Below are positions 17,301-25,807 of a stretch of DNA of 64,000 nt, in pieces. The notes beneath the pieces are model-generated. The model did not search any database. It saw only the letters and a list, made by a program, of their open reading frames with translations, and was not told the DNA's origin. The DNA is from an uncultured Bacteroidales bacterium (GTDB lineage Bacteria > Bacteroidota > Bacteroidia > Bacteroidales > SZUA-534), in contig CADASL010000001.1 of the NCBI GenBank assembly GCA_902790595.1, positions 248,001-312,000 of the forward strand, in the 5' to 3' direction. How positions within the stretch are numbered: the stretch's first letter is position 1; every line of letters begins with the position of its first letter. The position numbers were made by a program, and so were the translations under genes.

Positions 17301-18347
17301 ATGAACAACGAAAAAATCGAGAACAACACCGCTCTGTACAAGGTGCTTGTGCACGCATCGGTTTGTATTTTCATACTGATGCTGCCAGTGCTGCTGTCGC
17401 TGCACAACAACTTCAGGTTCGTCTTCATTCTCGAACACTCGTGGATTCCCATTTTCCTGTGTTTCATTGTCTTCTATGTCAACTACATAGTGCTGGTGGA
17501 CCGCGTGTTTCTGACCAAAAAGAAATGGCTGTTCTTTGTTAGCAACGCCATCCTTCTATTGGTCCTCGCCTATCTCGACCAGACGCTGAAACCCTATCTG
17601 TTCCACCACTTTATGTGGCAGATTCCGTACCGTCCGATGTTCTTCGTGTATGGAATAATGATGGATATGCTGACAATGGTGCTGCCGTTGGTGCTGGCCA
17701 TCGCCTTCAAAATCTACGAGCGCTGGCAGGCAATGGAGCGCAAGCAGCAGGAAAGCGCCAACGCGCAACTGCAAACCGAGCTGAAACATCTTGAGTATCA
17801 GATACAACCGCACTTCTTCTTCAACTCGCTCAACAACATCTACTCGCTGGTTGACATCTCGCCCGAGCGCGCCAAAGAAACCATCCACAACCTGAGCAAG
17901 CTGATGCGCTACCTGCTCTACGAGACCAACTCGGCGCTTGTCCCGCTCGACGGCGAAATCGCATTTATGTCGAAATACATTGAGCTGATGAAGCTGCGCA
18001 CGTCGGCCAACACAAAAGTCGAATACACGTTCCCCGAGAACACCTTCGGCATAATGGTGGCCCCGCTCCTGTTCATATCGCTCATCGAGAACTCATTCAA
18101 GCACGGCATCAAGCCCATTGGCACGTCGGAGCTGAAATTCGAAATGAAAATCGACGGCACAAAAGTGATTTTCACCACCGAAAACCCCTATTTCGAGAAA
18201 ACCGGCCCCGACCTTTCGGGCGGCTCGTCAATCGGACTTGAGAACATACGCAAGCGGCTCGAACTGCTCTACAACGGGAAATCGGAGTTCATCACCAGCG
18301 TGGAAAACGACAAATACTACGCATACCTATCGATTGATACTATTTAA
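17301..18347 (+). CDS. LytS-type sensor histidine kinase (His_kinase family)
   Basis: A membrane kinase of 348 residues. The start at 17301 (MNNEKIENNTALYK) is preferred; the ATG at 17226 adds 25 residues that are not conserved in style. Four hydrophobic segments lie at about 15-150, then a short coiled stretch, the phospho-acceptor motif EYQIQPHFFFNSLNNIYSLV (about 165-184), and an ATPase domain with LIENSFKHGI and GLENIRKRLELLY. It is a member of the LytS/YehU group that pairs with LytTR regulators, and the partner gene starts 12 bases later. The signal is unknown. Confidence 0.92.
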   Translation: MNNEKIENNTALYKVLVHASVCIFILMLPVLLSLHNNFRFVFILEHSWIPIFLCFIVFYVNYIVLVDRVFLTKKKWLFFVSNAILLLVLAYLDQTLKPYLFHHFMWQIPYRPMFFVYGIMMDMLTMVLPLVLAIAFKIYERWQAMERKQQESANAQLQTELKHLEYQIQPHFFFNSLNNIYSLVDISPERAKETIHNLSKLMRYLLYETNSALVPLDGEIAFMSKYIELMKLRTSANTKVEYTFPENTFGIMVAPLLFISLIENSFKHGIKPIGTSELKFEMKIDGTKVIFTTENPYFEKTGPDLSGGSSIGLENIRKRLELLYNGKSEFITSVENDKYYAYLSIDTI

Positions 18348-18359
18348 ACCACAAACAAT

Positions 18360-19082
18360 ATGGAACAAAGAATAACCTGCCTGATTGCCGACGACGAGCC
18401 AATGGCGCTCGAACTGATTGAAAGCTATGTGAACAAGACCCCTTTTCTTGAGCTGAAGGGCAAGTGCATCAACGGATTCGAGGTTCTCGACCTGCTGGCG
18501 CGCGAGCAAATCGACCTGCTGTTTCTCGACATTCAGATGCCCGGGCTCAACGGCCTGGAGCTGTCGAAAACTCTGCGCAAGAAGAACCGCGTCATCTTCA
18601 CCACGGCGTTCGACAAGTACGCACTCGACGGCTTCAAGGTGGAGGCGCTCGACTATCTGCTCAAACCTTTCGACTACAACGAGTTCCTGACAGCCGCAAA
18701 CAAGGCTCTGGAGTGGTTCTCGCTGCAAAGGTCGAGCAAGCAACCTGTTGTGAGCAACAACTATATGTTTGTGAAAGCCGATTACAAGCAAATTAAGATT
18801 GACTACGACGACATCTACTACTTCGAAGGTCTGAAAGACTACGTGAAAATCTGGCTCAAATCGCGCCCGCGCCCCATTCTGACACTGATGAGCCTCAAAT
18901 CGCTCGAGGAGACGCTGCCCGAAGACCGCTTTATGCGTGTGCACCGCTCCTACATCATCGCGCTTGACGCGATAAAGTCGATTGAGCGCAACTGCGTTAT
19001 TATCAACGACCAACCTATTGCCGTGGCCGACAAATACAAGGATATTTTCAATGAGTTTGTGAATAAGAGGTCGGTGCAATAG
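18360..19082 (+). CDS. LytTR-family response regulator
   Basis: A 240-residue two-domain regulator. The receiver domain (1-120) has the acidic pair DDEPMALELIES, the phosphorylated Asp in LLFLDIQMPGLNG (about residue 56), and Lys in LDYLLKPFDYNEF. The C-terminal LytTR DNA-binding domain (about 135-240) shows DDIYYFEGLKDYVKIW and FMRVHRSYIIALDAI. It is the partner of the kinase just upstream. A terminator follows. Confidence 0.94.
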   Translation: MEQRITCLIADDEPMALELIESYVNKTPFLELKGKCINGFEVLDLLAREQIDLLFLDIQMPGLNGLELSKTLRKKNRVIFTTAFDKYALDGFKVEALDYLLKPFDYNEFLTAANKALEWFSLQRSSKQPVVSNNYMFVKADYKQIKIDYDDIYYFEGLKDYVKIWLKSRPRPILTLMSLKSLEETLPEDRFMRVHRSYIIALDAIKSIERNCVIINDQPIAVADKYKDIFNEFVNKRSVQ

Positions 19083-19106
19083 GCTGACGCACAACAAAAA
19101 AAAATA

Positions 19107-19137
19107 ACGGACGGCATCAAGTGATACCGTCCGTTTT
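19107..19137. terminator. Bidirectional terminator between convergent genes
   Basis: The hairpin AACGGACGG...CCGTCCGTT has A- and T-rich flanks on both sides. It separates the response regulator (ends 19082) from the LysM gene (ends 19163). Confidence 0.85.
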
Positions 19138-19162
19138 TAGTTTTCGGCATACCGCTTCCCTT

Positions 19163-21229
19163 CTATTTTTCCGGATAAGTCCCCACCTTTTTGATAGTGT
19201 AGTCTTTCGCGTAATCGAGAATGTAGATTGACGTGTTCTGGTAGCCGCCCTGGTCGGAATAGGGCACAAAGTTGAACTCGGTTTGCAGCAGCGGCGCCTG
19301 ATGGAACATAATGTAGTGGCGGAAGTCGTGGCCGAACTTGTTCAGCGCCGAGCAGAAAAACAGCGTGATGTCGTAGCCCTGGAAGGCCATACGGTCGGGC
19401 TCAACGTTCATAATGTTGCGGTAGTTGCGCACAAAATCAATGATTTCGGGCTTCTTGTAGTCAATGTACGAGTTCGACAGATAGTGCGTGTTGGTGTTGT
19501 GGAAATTGTCGATGTCGATGCTCTCGAAGCGCTCCCAACGCGGCTGACCAAACAGCGTCACGTTGTACTCATACGAGTAGCCGTTGAGCTTTCCGATGAC
19601 GTCGGTCACAAACGCGCGGTCGGTCGACGGGATGATGACGATGTTCTCCTTTCCCTTGATGAACGCGCTGCTCAGGATGTCGCCGCTCGTGTAGTAGTAA
19701 TACTCGTTGTAGCGCACTTGGTCGAAGTTGTCGTTCTTGATTGACGCGTAGAGTTGGCGCTTGAATTCCGAAATGAAATCCTGCTCCTGCGAATCGCCGT
19801 TATGGATAACGATAAAGTTCTTTGTATCAATCTGATTCAGAAATTCGGCCATATACTTCATCTGAATGTCGAGCGTGGGGCAAACCTGAAACGCGTAGGG
19901 ATTGTGGTCGATGAACGAGCTCTTGACAGACAGCGGCGACACAATGTTGATTTGATGTTCCCAAGCATAATCGCCAACCACCTGCAGCTCGCTGTTGAGC
20001 GCCGGCCCGATGAACATATTATAGTCAGAAAGGTCGTGAGTGCGCATATAGTTGGTGATGTAAACGCTGTCGCCCTTGGTGTCGATGACCTTCACATCGA
20101 ACGACACGCCCTGCTTGCGTAACTCATTGAGTGCCAACATCGCGCCGGCGTAGAACTCAATAAAACTCTTTGAGCGGGCGTAGATTTTTCCGTTGTGTTC
20201 GCCCCATCCTGTGGTGTCGTTCATATTCAGGTAGAACGGCAGGAAGAAAGCCACTTTGTAGGTTTTCGACTTGTCGAGTTGGGCGTTCTGCACGGTGTGC
20301 ATCTTGCGGTTGTCGGCTTCGTAGGCTTCAATGCGCTCGCGCTCGGCTTCGGTAATCACCGGCTCTTTCGGTTCGGGCTGCTGTGTTTCAACCACTTGCG
20401 GTTGGTTTGCTTTTTGCGCCCCTTTCGGGATGCGGATGAGCTCACCTTCCTGCAGACCGCGTTTTTTCAGGCTTGGATTGATTTTCAGCAAAGCCTTGTC
20501 GTTCAAGCCGTAAGAGCGGGCAATTCCGTAAAGCGTCTCCTGTTTCTCAACTTTATGAAAATCGAAATCGCCTTCGATAACTTCTTCGGCCACAGCCTTT
20601 TGAATAGGCACACGCAGCATCTCGTCAACTTGGATTGAGCGCCCGACAATTTCGGGATTCATCTTCTCAATCTCGGCCGGCGTGGTCTGATACTGCCGCG
20701 CAATGCCGAACAGCGTCTCCTGCTTGGCAACCTTATGAAGTATAAAGGTTGTGTCGGCTTGATGTTCTTCGGCTGCAGCCGTTTCTTCCTTCACTATTGA
20801 TTTGATTTTCAGCCTATCGCCGATTTTAATGCCAAGCTCGGCACCCGGATTGTTCTTGTAGAGCTCGTCGATGCTGATGCCATATCGCTTGGCGATGTTG
20901 TATGGCGTATCGCCTTTAGTGACAAGGTGATAGCTGTAATTCTCGGGCATTTTTTCTTCCTTCTTGACACGGATTTTGATGTATTGGTCAGGATGGATTT
21001 GGTAGGTCAGTTGCGGATTGTCGGCGATAATCGAATCGACGGGCACTTCGTAGGCGCGGCTGATGGCGCTCAAAGTCTCGCCCTTACGCACAATGTGAAG
21101 GTAGTATTCCTTGCCGTTAAGGCTCACCTTATTGTTTGCAATCTTGGTGGTTTCGTCCTGACCAACAGCCATTTGCGCGAACAGCATAAAAACTGCCGCA
21201 ATAATTATAACCGATTTATTCGCACTCAT
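19163..21229 (-). CDS. Periplasmic LysM protein with solute-binding (PBP1-like) domain
   Basis: The start at 21229 gives a clear signal peptide (MSANKSVIIIAAVFMLFAQM); an in-frame ATG at 21262 would only add a hydrophilic stretch. About 688 residues. Four LysM units occur in the first 270 residues, e.g. RKGETLSAISRAYEVPVDSI and KQETLYGIARSYGLNDKALL. They are followed by a linker and a type I periplasmic-binding fold (about 325-680) with KVAFFLPFYLNMND, MFIGPALNSELQVVGDYAW and GQPRWERFESID. LysM units bind peptidoglycan. The receptor-like half resembles amino-acid/LivK-type or LpoA-like domains, so it may regulate cell-wall synthesis. Confidence 0.85.
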   Translation of the reverse strand: MSANKSVIIIAAVFMLFAQMAVGQDETTKIANNKVSLNGKEYYLHIVRKGETLSAISRAYEVPVDSIIADNPQLTYQIHPDQYIKIRVKKEEKMPENYSYHLVTKGDTPYNIAKRYGISIDELYKNNPGAELGIKIGDRLKIKSIVKEETAAAEEHQADTTFILHKVAKQETLFGIARQYQTTPAEIEKMNPEIVGRSIQVDEMLRVPIQKAVAEEVIEGDFDFHKVEKQETLYGIARSYGLNDKALLKINPSLKKRGLQEGELIRIPKGAQKANQPQVVETQQPEPKEPVITEAERERIEAYEADNRKMHTVQNAQLDKSKTYKVAFFLPFYLNMNDTTGWGEHNGKIYARSKSFIEFYAGAMLALNELRKQGVSFDVKVIDTKGDSVYITNYMRTHDLSDYNMFIGPALNSELQVVGDYAWEHQINIVSPLSVKSSFIDHNPYAFQVCPTLDIQMKYMAEFLNQIDTKNFIVIHNGDSQEQDFISEFKRQLYASIKNDNFDQVRYNEYYYYTSGDILSSAFIKGKENIVIIPSTDRAFVTDVIGKLNGYSYEYNVTLFGQPRWERFESIDIDNFHNTNTHYLSNSYIDYKKPEIIDFVRNYRNIMNVEPDRMAFQGYDITLFFCSALNKFGHDFRHYIMFHQAPLLQTEFNFVPYSDQGGYQNTSIYILDYAKDYTIKKVGTYPEK

Positions 21230-21334
21230 CACCTTTTTAAATTTCGTGTCAAAAGTACACATTATCGCCGATTATCGGCAACGGTTGGTGTAATCTTTGC
21301 GCCGTCTGTCAACTTGTTACTGACACTCACCTGC

Positions 21335-22681
21335 TTACATCTTCCGCAGCACGTTCAGAATGGCGTCGCGGCACTCGGTCAGGCGCAGCCAGTCGGCGTT
21401 CTTTTGTCGGCGCATACGGTTGATGCGGGCGCGGGCCGTTGTCTTGCGGAACCACACATAGTAGCGGAACGCCAAGGCGGCCAGATAGGGCAGCGCAACC
21501 AGCGTCACAATCGCCATCCACCATTTGGGCAGCAGTATCAGCAACGGAATCAGATAGATAAGATAGAACAAAAAGAACAGCACCACGGAAATCACAAACC
21601 GCACCGAGCTCAAAAACTGCGGGTCTTTAATGCCGCGCGAAAAACGCATTGGAAGCGCGAACGGCAGAATGTTAGGCACGAATCCGGCCACGAAAACCGG
21701 CAGCAGAGCCAGTTGCAGCAGGCGGCTCAAGAAGATTCCAACGGCCGAATACTTGTCGCGGGCAACCGCCCAAAGGCGCAGATTGAGCTTTTTCAGCAAT
21801 GTGCGGAACTCGTCGGCCAGCTGTTTAACATTTTCGTATTCAGCCGATTGCGATTGAGCAAAAGCCAGCAGCTTCTCGCCCATCTGCTGTTTTTTGGCAA
21901 GTATCTCGGTGTGTTTCACACTGCGGCGGCTCTGACGGCCCTGATAAAGGTCGTTGATGTAGATATCGTCAAGAGTTTCAAGCGTTTTGTACTCGGCTTC
22001 GTTGTCCAGGTTGAGCATCAGCGGCAGCATTCCGGCGCGAATTTCGTCCATCAGCGCGGCCATCGCCTTCTGCGGATTCTCGTGGTACAAATCCTTGTAT
22101 TTGGCCACCTGAATGGGCTTGCCGTATTGCACCATAAACCGCGCGCCAACGTTGATGTAGTGCGTGTAGTCGAGTCCGGCGGGCACAATCTCGAGCCCCA
22201 ACTCAAAATTGTTGCGCTCTTCGGCCATAAAGGCGATACGAGCCACGCCCTTCTTCAGTTGGCGCAGGCGGCGCTCGCCCACGTGACTGCCTTCGGGCAG
22301 AACAACCAGTTTCTGACGGCTTTCGAGCACGCCCACGGCTTCTTCAAACGACGCATCGTTGTTCTTCAGCTCCTTCACGCCGTCGCGGATACGGTAAAGC
22401 GGCAGTATCTTTAAGAATCTCAGCGTGTTGGCTATCAACTTCGATTTGCCGAAAATATCGGCGCGAGCCATAAAAACAGCACGGCCGTGCACGTTGTAGA
22501 TGATGCAAAGCGCGTCCATCAGCGTGTCCTGATGGTTGGGCGTGATAATCACCGGCCGGTCTTTCGGAATGTTGTCGAGCCCGACAATGGTGGTCGTCTT
22601 GAAAAACTTGCGGACGAAAAATCTCGAATAGTGCTTCAGCATTGTGTAGCCGACCGAGAAGTCTTGTATAGGTTTCTGCAT
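21335..22681 (-). CDS. 1-acylglycerol-3-phosphate acyltransferase (PlsC-like), extended form
   Basis: A 448-residue membrane acyltransferase. The catalytic H-x4-D motif is in PVIITPNHQDTLMDALC (about 48-57), then FMARADIFGKS, and the substrate-binding motif VVLPEGSHVGERR (about 125-137). A helical domain (250-320) and three membrane segments near 325-410 extend it well beyond the usual 250 residues. Such long forms are common in Bacteroidota and probably act in phospholipid or lipid A precursor synthesis. It stands alone on the minus strand with about 70 bases to the LysM gene promoter side. Confidence 0.88.
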   Translation of the reverse strand: MQKPIQDFSVGYTMLKHYSRFFVRKFFKTTTIVGLDNIPKDRPVIITPNHQDTLMDALCIIYNVHGRAVFMARADIFGKSKLIANTLRFLKILPLYRIRDGVKELKNNDASFEEAVGVLESRQKLVVLPEGSHVGERRLRQLKKGVARIAFMAEERNNFELGLEIVPAGLDYTHYINVGARFMVQYGKPIQVAKYKDLYHENPQKAMAALMDEIRAGMLPLMLNLDNEAEYKTLETLDDIYINDLYQGRQSRRSVKHTEILAKKQQMGEKLLAFAQSQSAEYENVKQLADEFRTLLKKLNLRLWAVARDKYSAVGIFLSRLLQLALLPVFVAGFVPNILPFALPMRFSRGIKDPQFLSSVRFVISVVLFFLFYLIYLIPLLILLPKWWMAIVTLVALPYLAALAFRYYVWFRKTTARARINRMRRQKNADWLRLTECRDAILNVLRKM

Positions 22682-22840
22682 AAAAGTTCAATTAGTTGCG
22701 ACAAATTAATGCAAAAAAGTGTTAGGAAGTAGCCATCAGGCGCTATGTTTTTGCAACATTTACTAAACAATGTGGAAAAATAAGTAATACACTGATTATG
22801 AAATAGAAAAACCAAGTGCGAATGGCTGCGATTTCTACGA

Positions 22841-23773
22841 TTATTGCCCGTTGCGCCAACGTTTTGCCAGATATTCCTGCTCCCATTGCCCTTTGGTTGG
22901 GAACAAGATGGCGCGGCGGCCGATGCGGTGCAAATCCATTATGGTTGTGTAGCCCGAGCGGGCGATAACGTGCGGCGCGAGTTTTAGCAAACTGTTCAAT
23001 TCTTGTGTTGATAGATGATTCACAACCAGTGCATTGCCGTTGGTTATTTGATATTTTAGATTAGGTTCGGCACCCACCACAAGAATCCGTTTTGCAACAC
23101 CGTTCAGGCGGCGCAGTATGCGTTTTGTAAACATCTTTTTCTGCCTTCCGGGACCCGAAAGCACAACCAGAACCTGCGGCACGGGCAGCGACGGCTCGTC
23201 CATTGTGTCGGCCGAGAAGCGCGAGAGCGGCCCGATGTATTCAACCGCAGCATCCATTGCTCCGCCGTGCGATAACGCGCCAGAGAGCGACTTTTGGGCG
23301 TCGGCATAGTCAGGAACCCAGATGTGCGCGAAACGGCGCAGCAGACGGGCTGTAAATGCGTGCAGCGGCTTCTCGAGCAGTTTTAGCCATTGCGGCAACT
23401 GAATGTAGAGTTGGTGCGTGATGATGGTGCTATCGATGTCTCGGCTCCAAAGGCCGTAGCGGTTGTCGGAAATGACGCGGCTCACTCCCATTCGCTTGAT
23501 AATCTGCTGCAAACGCCAGTGCTCCAGCAGGATGCTGACGCCGAAAAACGGCACTTGCAGCGCAAGAGCAAGCGGCAGCGGCCAGAAATAGCGCATCCGC
23601 CAGCCTTTCAGCCTGATGTGCGTAAGGTTTGGAAATTCTTGTTTCAGGAATGCCGCAGCAGCACCGTCGGCAGCAATAATGACCTTCTCTCCTTTTGCCA
23701 GGCACTCATTAATTATTGGCACACAGCGTGTTGCGTGACCTAATCCCCAATCGAGTGGCGCGATGAGAGTCAT
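22841..23773 (-). CDS. Glycosyltransferase of the MurG/GT28-like family
   Basis: The real start is the ATG at 23773 (MTLIAPLDWGLGHATRCVPI); the open frame extends 126 codons upstream but that part is antisense to the next gene. The 310-residue product has a glycine-rich, histidine-containing N-terminal loop (DWGLGHATR) and a C-terminal domain with VLVVLSGPGRQK and IARSGYTTIMDLHRIGRRA, the nucleotide-sugar binding region of GT28. It probably moves a sugar onto a cell-surface acceptor. The acceptor is unknown. An RHS-unrelated GC-rich hairpin (23816-23845) lies just upstream. Confidence 0.8.
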   Translation of the reverse strand: MTLIAPLDWGLGHATRCVPIINECLAKGEKVIIAADGAAAAFLKQEFPNLTHIRLKGWRMRYFWPLPLALALQVPFFGVSILLEHWRLQQIIKRMGVSRVISDNRYGLWSRDIDSTIITHQLYIQLPQWLKLLEKPLHAFTARLLRRFAHIWVPDYADAQKSLSGALSHGGAMDAAVEYIGPLSRFSADTMDEPSLPVPQVLVVLSGPGRQKKMFTKRILRRLNGVAKRILVVGAEPNLKYQITNGNALVVNHLSTQELNSLLKLAPHVIARSGYTTIMDLHRIGRRAILFPTKGQWEQEYLAKRWRNGQ

Positions 23774-23815
23774 TTTTTGTGGTGTTGGGTGTCGGGTTTT
23801 AGGTGTTGGAACTAT

Positions 23816-23845
23816 TGTAGAGACGTGGCGCGCCGCGTCTCTACA
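23816..23845. repeat. GC-rich palindromic intergenic repeat (TGTAGAGACG...CGTCTCTACA)
   Basis: The arms TGTAGAGACG and CGTCTCTACA surround TGGCGCGCCG. It belongs to the same style as 30433-30452 and 58091-58135 (GGACGCG...CGCGTCC), so it looks like a dispersed REP-like element. It lies between the amidohydrolase-like gene and the glycosyltransferase. Confidence 0.6.
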
Positions 23846-23858
23846 CACCCATATATCT

Positions 23859-24359
23859 TTATACCAGTCGTTTAGACAGCGTATCGTGGCGCATTTTGCT
23901 GTTGACAAAATCGAACGGATAGAGCAAAACCACGCCAGGTTTGATGCCTTTTTTGAAGCAGCCGTACTCGTTGTCGATACCAAGAGTGCGGGCGGCACCA
24001 ATGGTGGCATTGGCCAAAGCGTCGTCGAACGATGCGCCGTCGGTCTGCATATCAAACATTTGATTGACAACAAGTTCTTTAGTATTGAATGGCAGTTGGT
24101 TCGGTTCGGTGTAATCGATTTGAACACCCGAAAGGAAGCGGATACGCACACCTTTTTCGGTCATATCGGCATTGACTGAATTAACAATGAAGCCAGGAAC
24201 CAGAACGCCGTTGTGGTACTCAAGTCCTTCTTCTTCAATCAGTCTGCCGCCAGTATCGACAATGTCGAGAATTGTTCCGTCGTCGTCAACCACCAAATGT
24301 CCGAATTTGATTGGCTTTTCGATGCACGGATAAACCAAGTTTGCAGCTATCTTTCTCAT
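23859..24359 (-). CDS. Amidohydrolase remnant lacking the catalytic barrel (intact short reading frame)
   Basis: A 166-residue protein. Residues 1-58 (MRKIAANLVYPCIEKPIKFG, then LEYHNGVLVPGFIVNSV) are the N-terminal beta-sandwich of amidohydrolase-superfamily proteins, and residues 112-166 (ALANATIGAARTLGIDNEYG, KKGIKPGVVLL) are the C-terminal part that normally follows the TIM barrel. The metal-binding HxH expected right after LVPGF is replaced by VNSVNA, and about 230-250 barrel residues are missing. The middle (60-110) is not recognisable. Both ends remain in frame with no stop, so the shortened product may have a non-enzymatic role or be a recent deletion. It follows the zinc-ribbon gene by 26 bases. 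Confidence 0.7.
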   Translation of the reverse strand: MRKIAANLVYPCIEKPIKFGHLVVDDDGTILDIVDTGGRLIEEEGLEYHNGVLVPGFIVNSVNADMTEKGVRIRFLSGVQIDYTEPNQLPFNTKELVVNQMFDMQTDGASFDDALANATIGAARTLGIDNEYGCFKKGIKPGVVLLYPFDFVNSKMRHDTLSKRLV

Positions 24360-24385
24360 ATTCTAATAAATATCAAATATGTGTG

Positions 24386-24982
24386 TCAAATTTTTTGCGA
24401 TGTAAATTTATCATTTCGCTCTTTTGTTCGATTCAACGGTGGCAATTTTATTCCACAATTTTGACAAATTTCAGTAGAATCCGTAGTCCGCGGCGCGCCG
24501 CAAGCCGGACAGATGTCGGCATTGCCCATCCAAACCATCTGATTATGATACATTTGCGCCTCACCTTCAAAAGTTGGAAGACAAATGGCATCAGCTATCG
24601 TCTTGCGAATGAATGAGTTCTGAATTGAAGCCACAGCAAAGCCGACAGCAACTGCGGCTGCGGCAAGCAAGTATGTGGCTGTTTTAAAGTTGTTTACGCC
24701 AACAATCACCGCGGCAAGGACAATCATTGCCGAAAGAAATATCGGATTTTTCAGGCTGAAACTGTAGCTGACAACAGCCTTCGACGGCTCGGTGCGCACA
24801 CTGACGCTGATGGGCGTCGGCACAAGAAACAGCCGTCGCCAGTTGTGGATAAACTGCTGATTGCCTTCGGTTTTCAAGTCAAGCATCTCACCTATCGCAT
24901 CTGCGGCTTCGGGCAGCTGAAGGTCGGCTGAATTGTAGAACTCAACACTGTCGGAATACCAGAATGGCGTATGGGATGGCAT
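24386..24982 (-). CDS. Membrane protein with C-terminal zinc ribbon, function unknown
   Basis: A 198-residue protein, mainly soluble for the first 75 residues, then two hydrophobic segments (about 80-118, FLSAMIVLAAVIVGV and TYLLAAAAVAVGFAVASI). The C-terminus is a double-CxxC zinc ribbon (CPACGAP...CQNCGIKLPP). No enzyme motif is seen. The zinc ribbon could bind protein or nucleic acid on the cytoplasmic side. It probably forms a transcript with the truncated amidohydrolase downstream. The start at 24982 (MPSHTPFWYSDS) is not certain. Confidence 0.6.
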   Translation of the reverse strand: MPSHTPFWYSDSVEFYNSADLQLPEAADAIGEMLDLKTEGNQQFIHNWRRLFLVPTPISVSVRTEPSKAVVSYSFSLKNPIFLSAMIVLAAVIVGVNNFKTATYLLAAAAVAVGFAVASIQNSFIRKTIADAICLPTFEGEAQMYHNQMVWMGNADICPACGAPRTTDSTEICQNCGIKLPPLNRTKERNDKFTSQKI

Positions 24983-24989
24983 TTTTTTT

Positions 24990-25219
24990 GATGGTGAATC
25001 GGTGAATCGAAAGGTTTAATCGCTTCGCTGGTGAGAAGTTTAGTCGCTTCGCTGTTGAGAAGGTTTAGTTTAAGGTTTAACGGGTTTAACAGGTTTAAAA
25101 TGGACTTCAGACTACAGACAACGGACTACAGACAAATTTGAGTAATGTTTAAAGTGCAATGATTAATAATTCTCTAATGCCTGGTGCCTAATGCCTAATG
25201 CCTAACACCTAACACCTAA
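24990..25219. repeat. Low-complexity intergenic repeats (GTTTAG and CCTAAYR units)
   Basis: The spacer holds copies of GTTTAGTCGCTTCGCTG, GGTTTAACGGGTTTAACAGG, CAGACTACAGACAACGG and a run of heptamers CCTAATG / CCTAACA (25173-25219). The same phrases recur at 35313-35400, 44461-44540, 47620-47665 and 60325-60352. No gene or obvious terminator lies here. It is a family of dispersed intergenic repeats. Confidence 0.75.
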
Positions 25220-25807
25220 CTACTTATTAATAAAGTAACTACGCAATTCTTTCTGCACCACGCAACCCAATGAGTCGTGCGGATTGTTCACTTCAACCTT
25301 GACCAGCCCGACGTTCTTGGCGTAATACTCTCGGATGTTCCAATGGTCGGTATCATCAAGGCTTTCAAGAAATTCGGTAACGCGATAGACACTCTTGTAA
25401 AGCGAGTCGCCCACAGCCAGCGAATCGATAAGAACCTCAGAGCGCTTCAGTTTGTCGCCGTTGTTCTCATCCACAATCCACACCGCACTGCCCTTGGCCC
25501 TGAGCAGCTCCTTCATCGGATAGAGCGGCGAAGGCTGATAGATGCTGTATTTGTAAAGGTAGTGGCCGTCCCAGACGGGAACGTAGCACTCGTCGGTGTA
25601 ATCGGTTGAAGTGGTTGACGGGCGGTAGCTGTGCAGCTCGTAGGCAGTGGCGCGTACGCGGGTGCCGTCGGTGTAGTCCCAGTAAGAGCCAGGATAGGCC
25701 GGCAGATAAGCCTCAGGGGCGATGTATTTCGGGTCAGAGCCGTCGCCGCAAGCCGCAAAAACGGCCAGTCCGGCAGCCACAATAAACGAAAGTCTAAACG
25801 GTCGCAT
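25220..25807 (-). CDS. Lipoprotein of unknown function, coupled to lgt
   Basis: A 195-residue protein with a lipobox (LAVFAACGDG, Cys20). The mature part is rich in Tyr and Asp (PAYPGSYWDYTDGTRV), beta-rich, and not recognised. It overlaps the 3' end of the lipoprotein-modifying enzyme gene lgt by 14 bases, so the enzyme and a lipoprotein substrate share one transcript. It probably sits in the outer membrane. Function unknown. Confidence 0.7.
   Translation of the reverse strand: MRPFRLSFIVAAGLAVFAACGDGSDPKYIAPEAYLPAYPGSYWDYTDGTRVRATAYELHSYRPSTTSTDYTDECYVPVWDGHYLYKYSIYQPSPLYPMKELLRAKGSAVWIVDENNGDKLKRSEVLIDSLAVGDSLYKSVYRVTEFLESLDDTDHWNIREYYAKNVGLVKVEVNNPHDSLGCVVQKELRSYFINK

Noticed and set aside
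23774..24151. Open extension of the glycosyltransferase frame
   Set aside because: It is antisense-phase sequence over the amidohydrolase-like gene, with no conserved content; the family motif D-W-G-L-G-H begins right at the ATG at 23773.
25173..25219. Tandem heptamers as a possible CRISPR array
   Set aside because: Units are 7 bases without spacers; this is a microsatellite.
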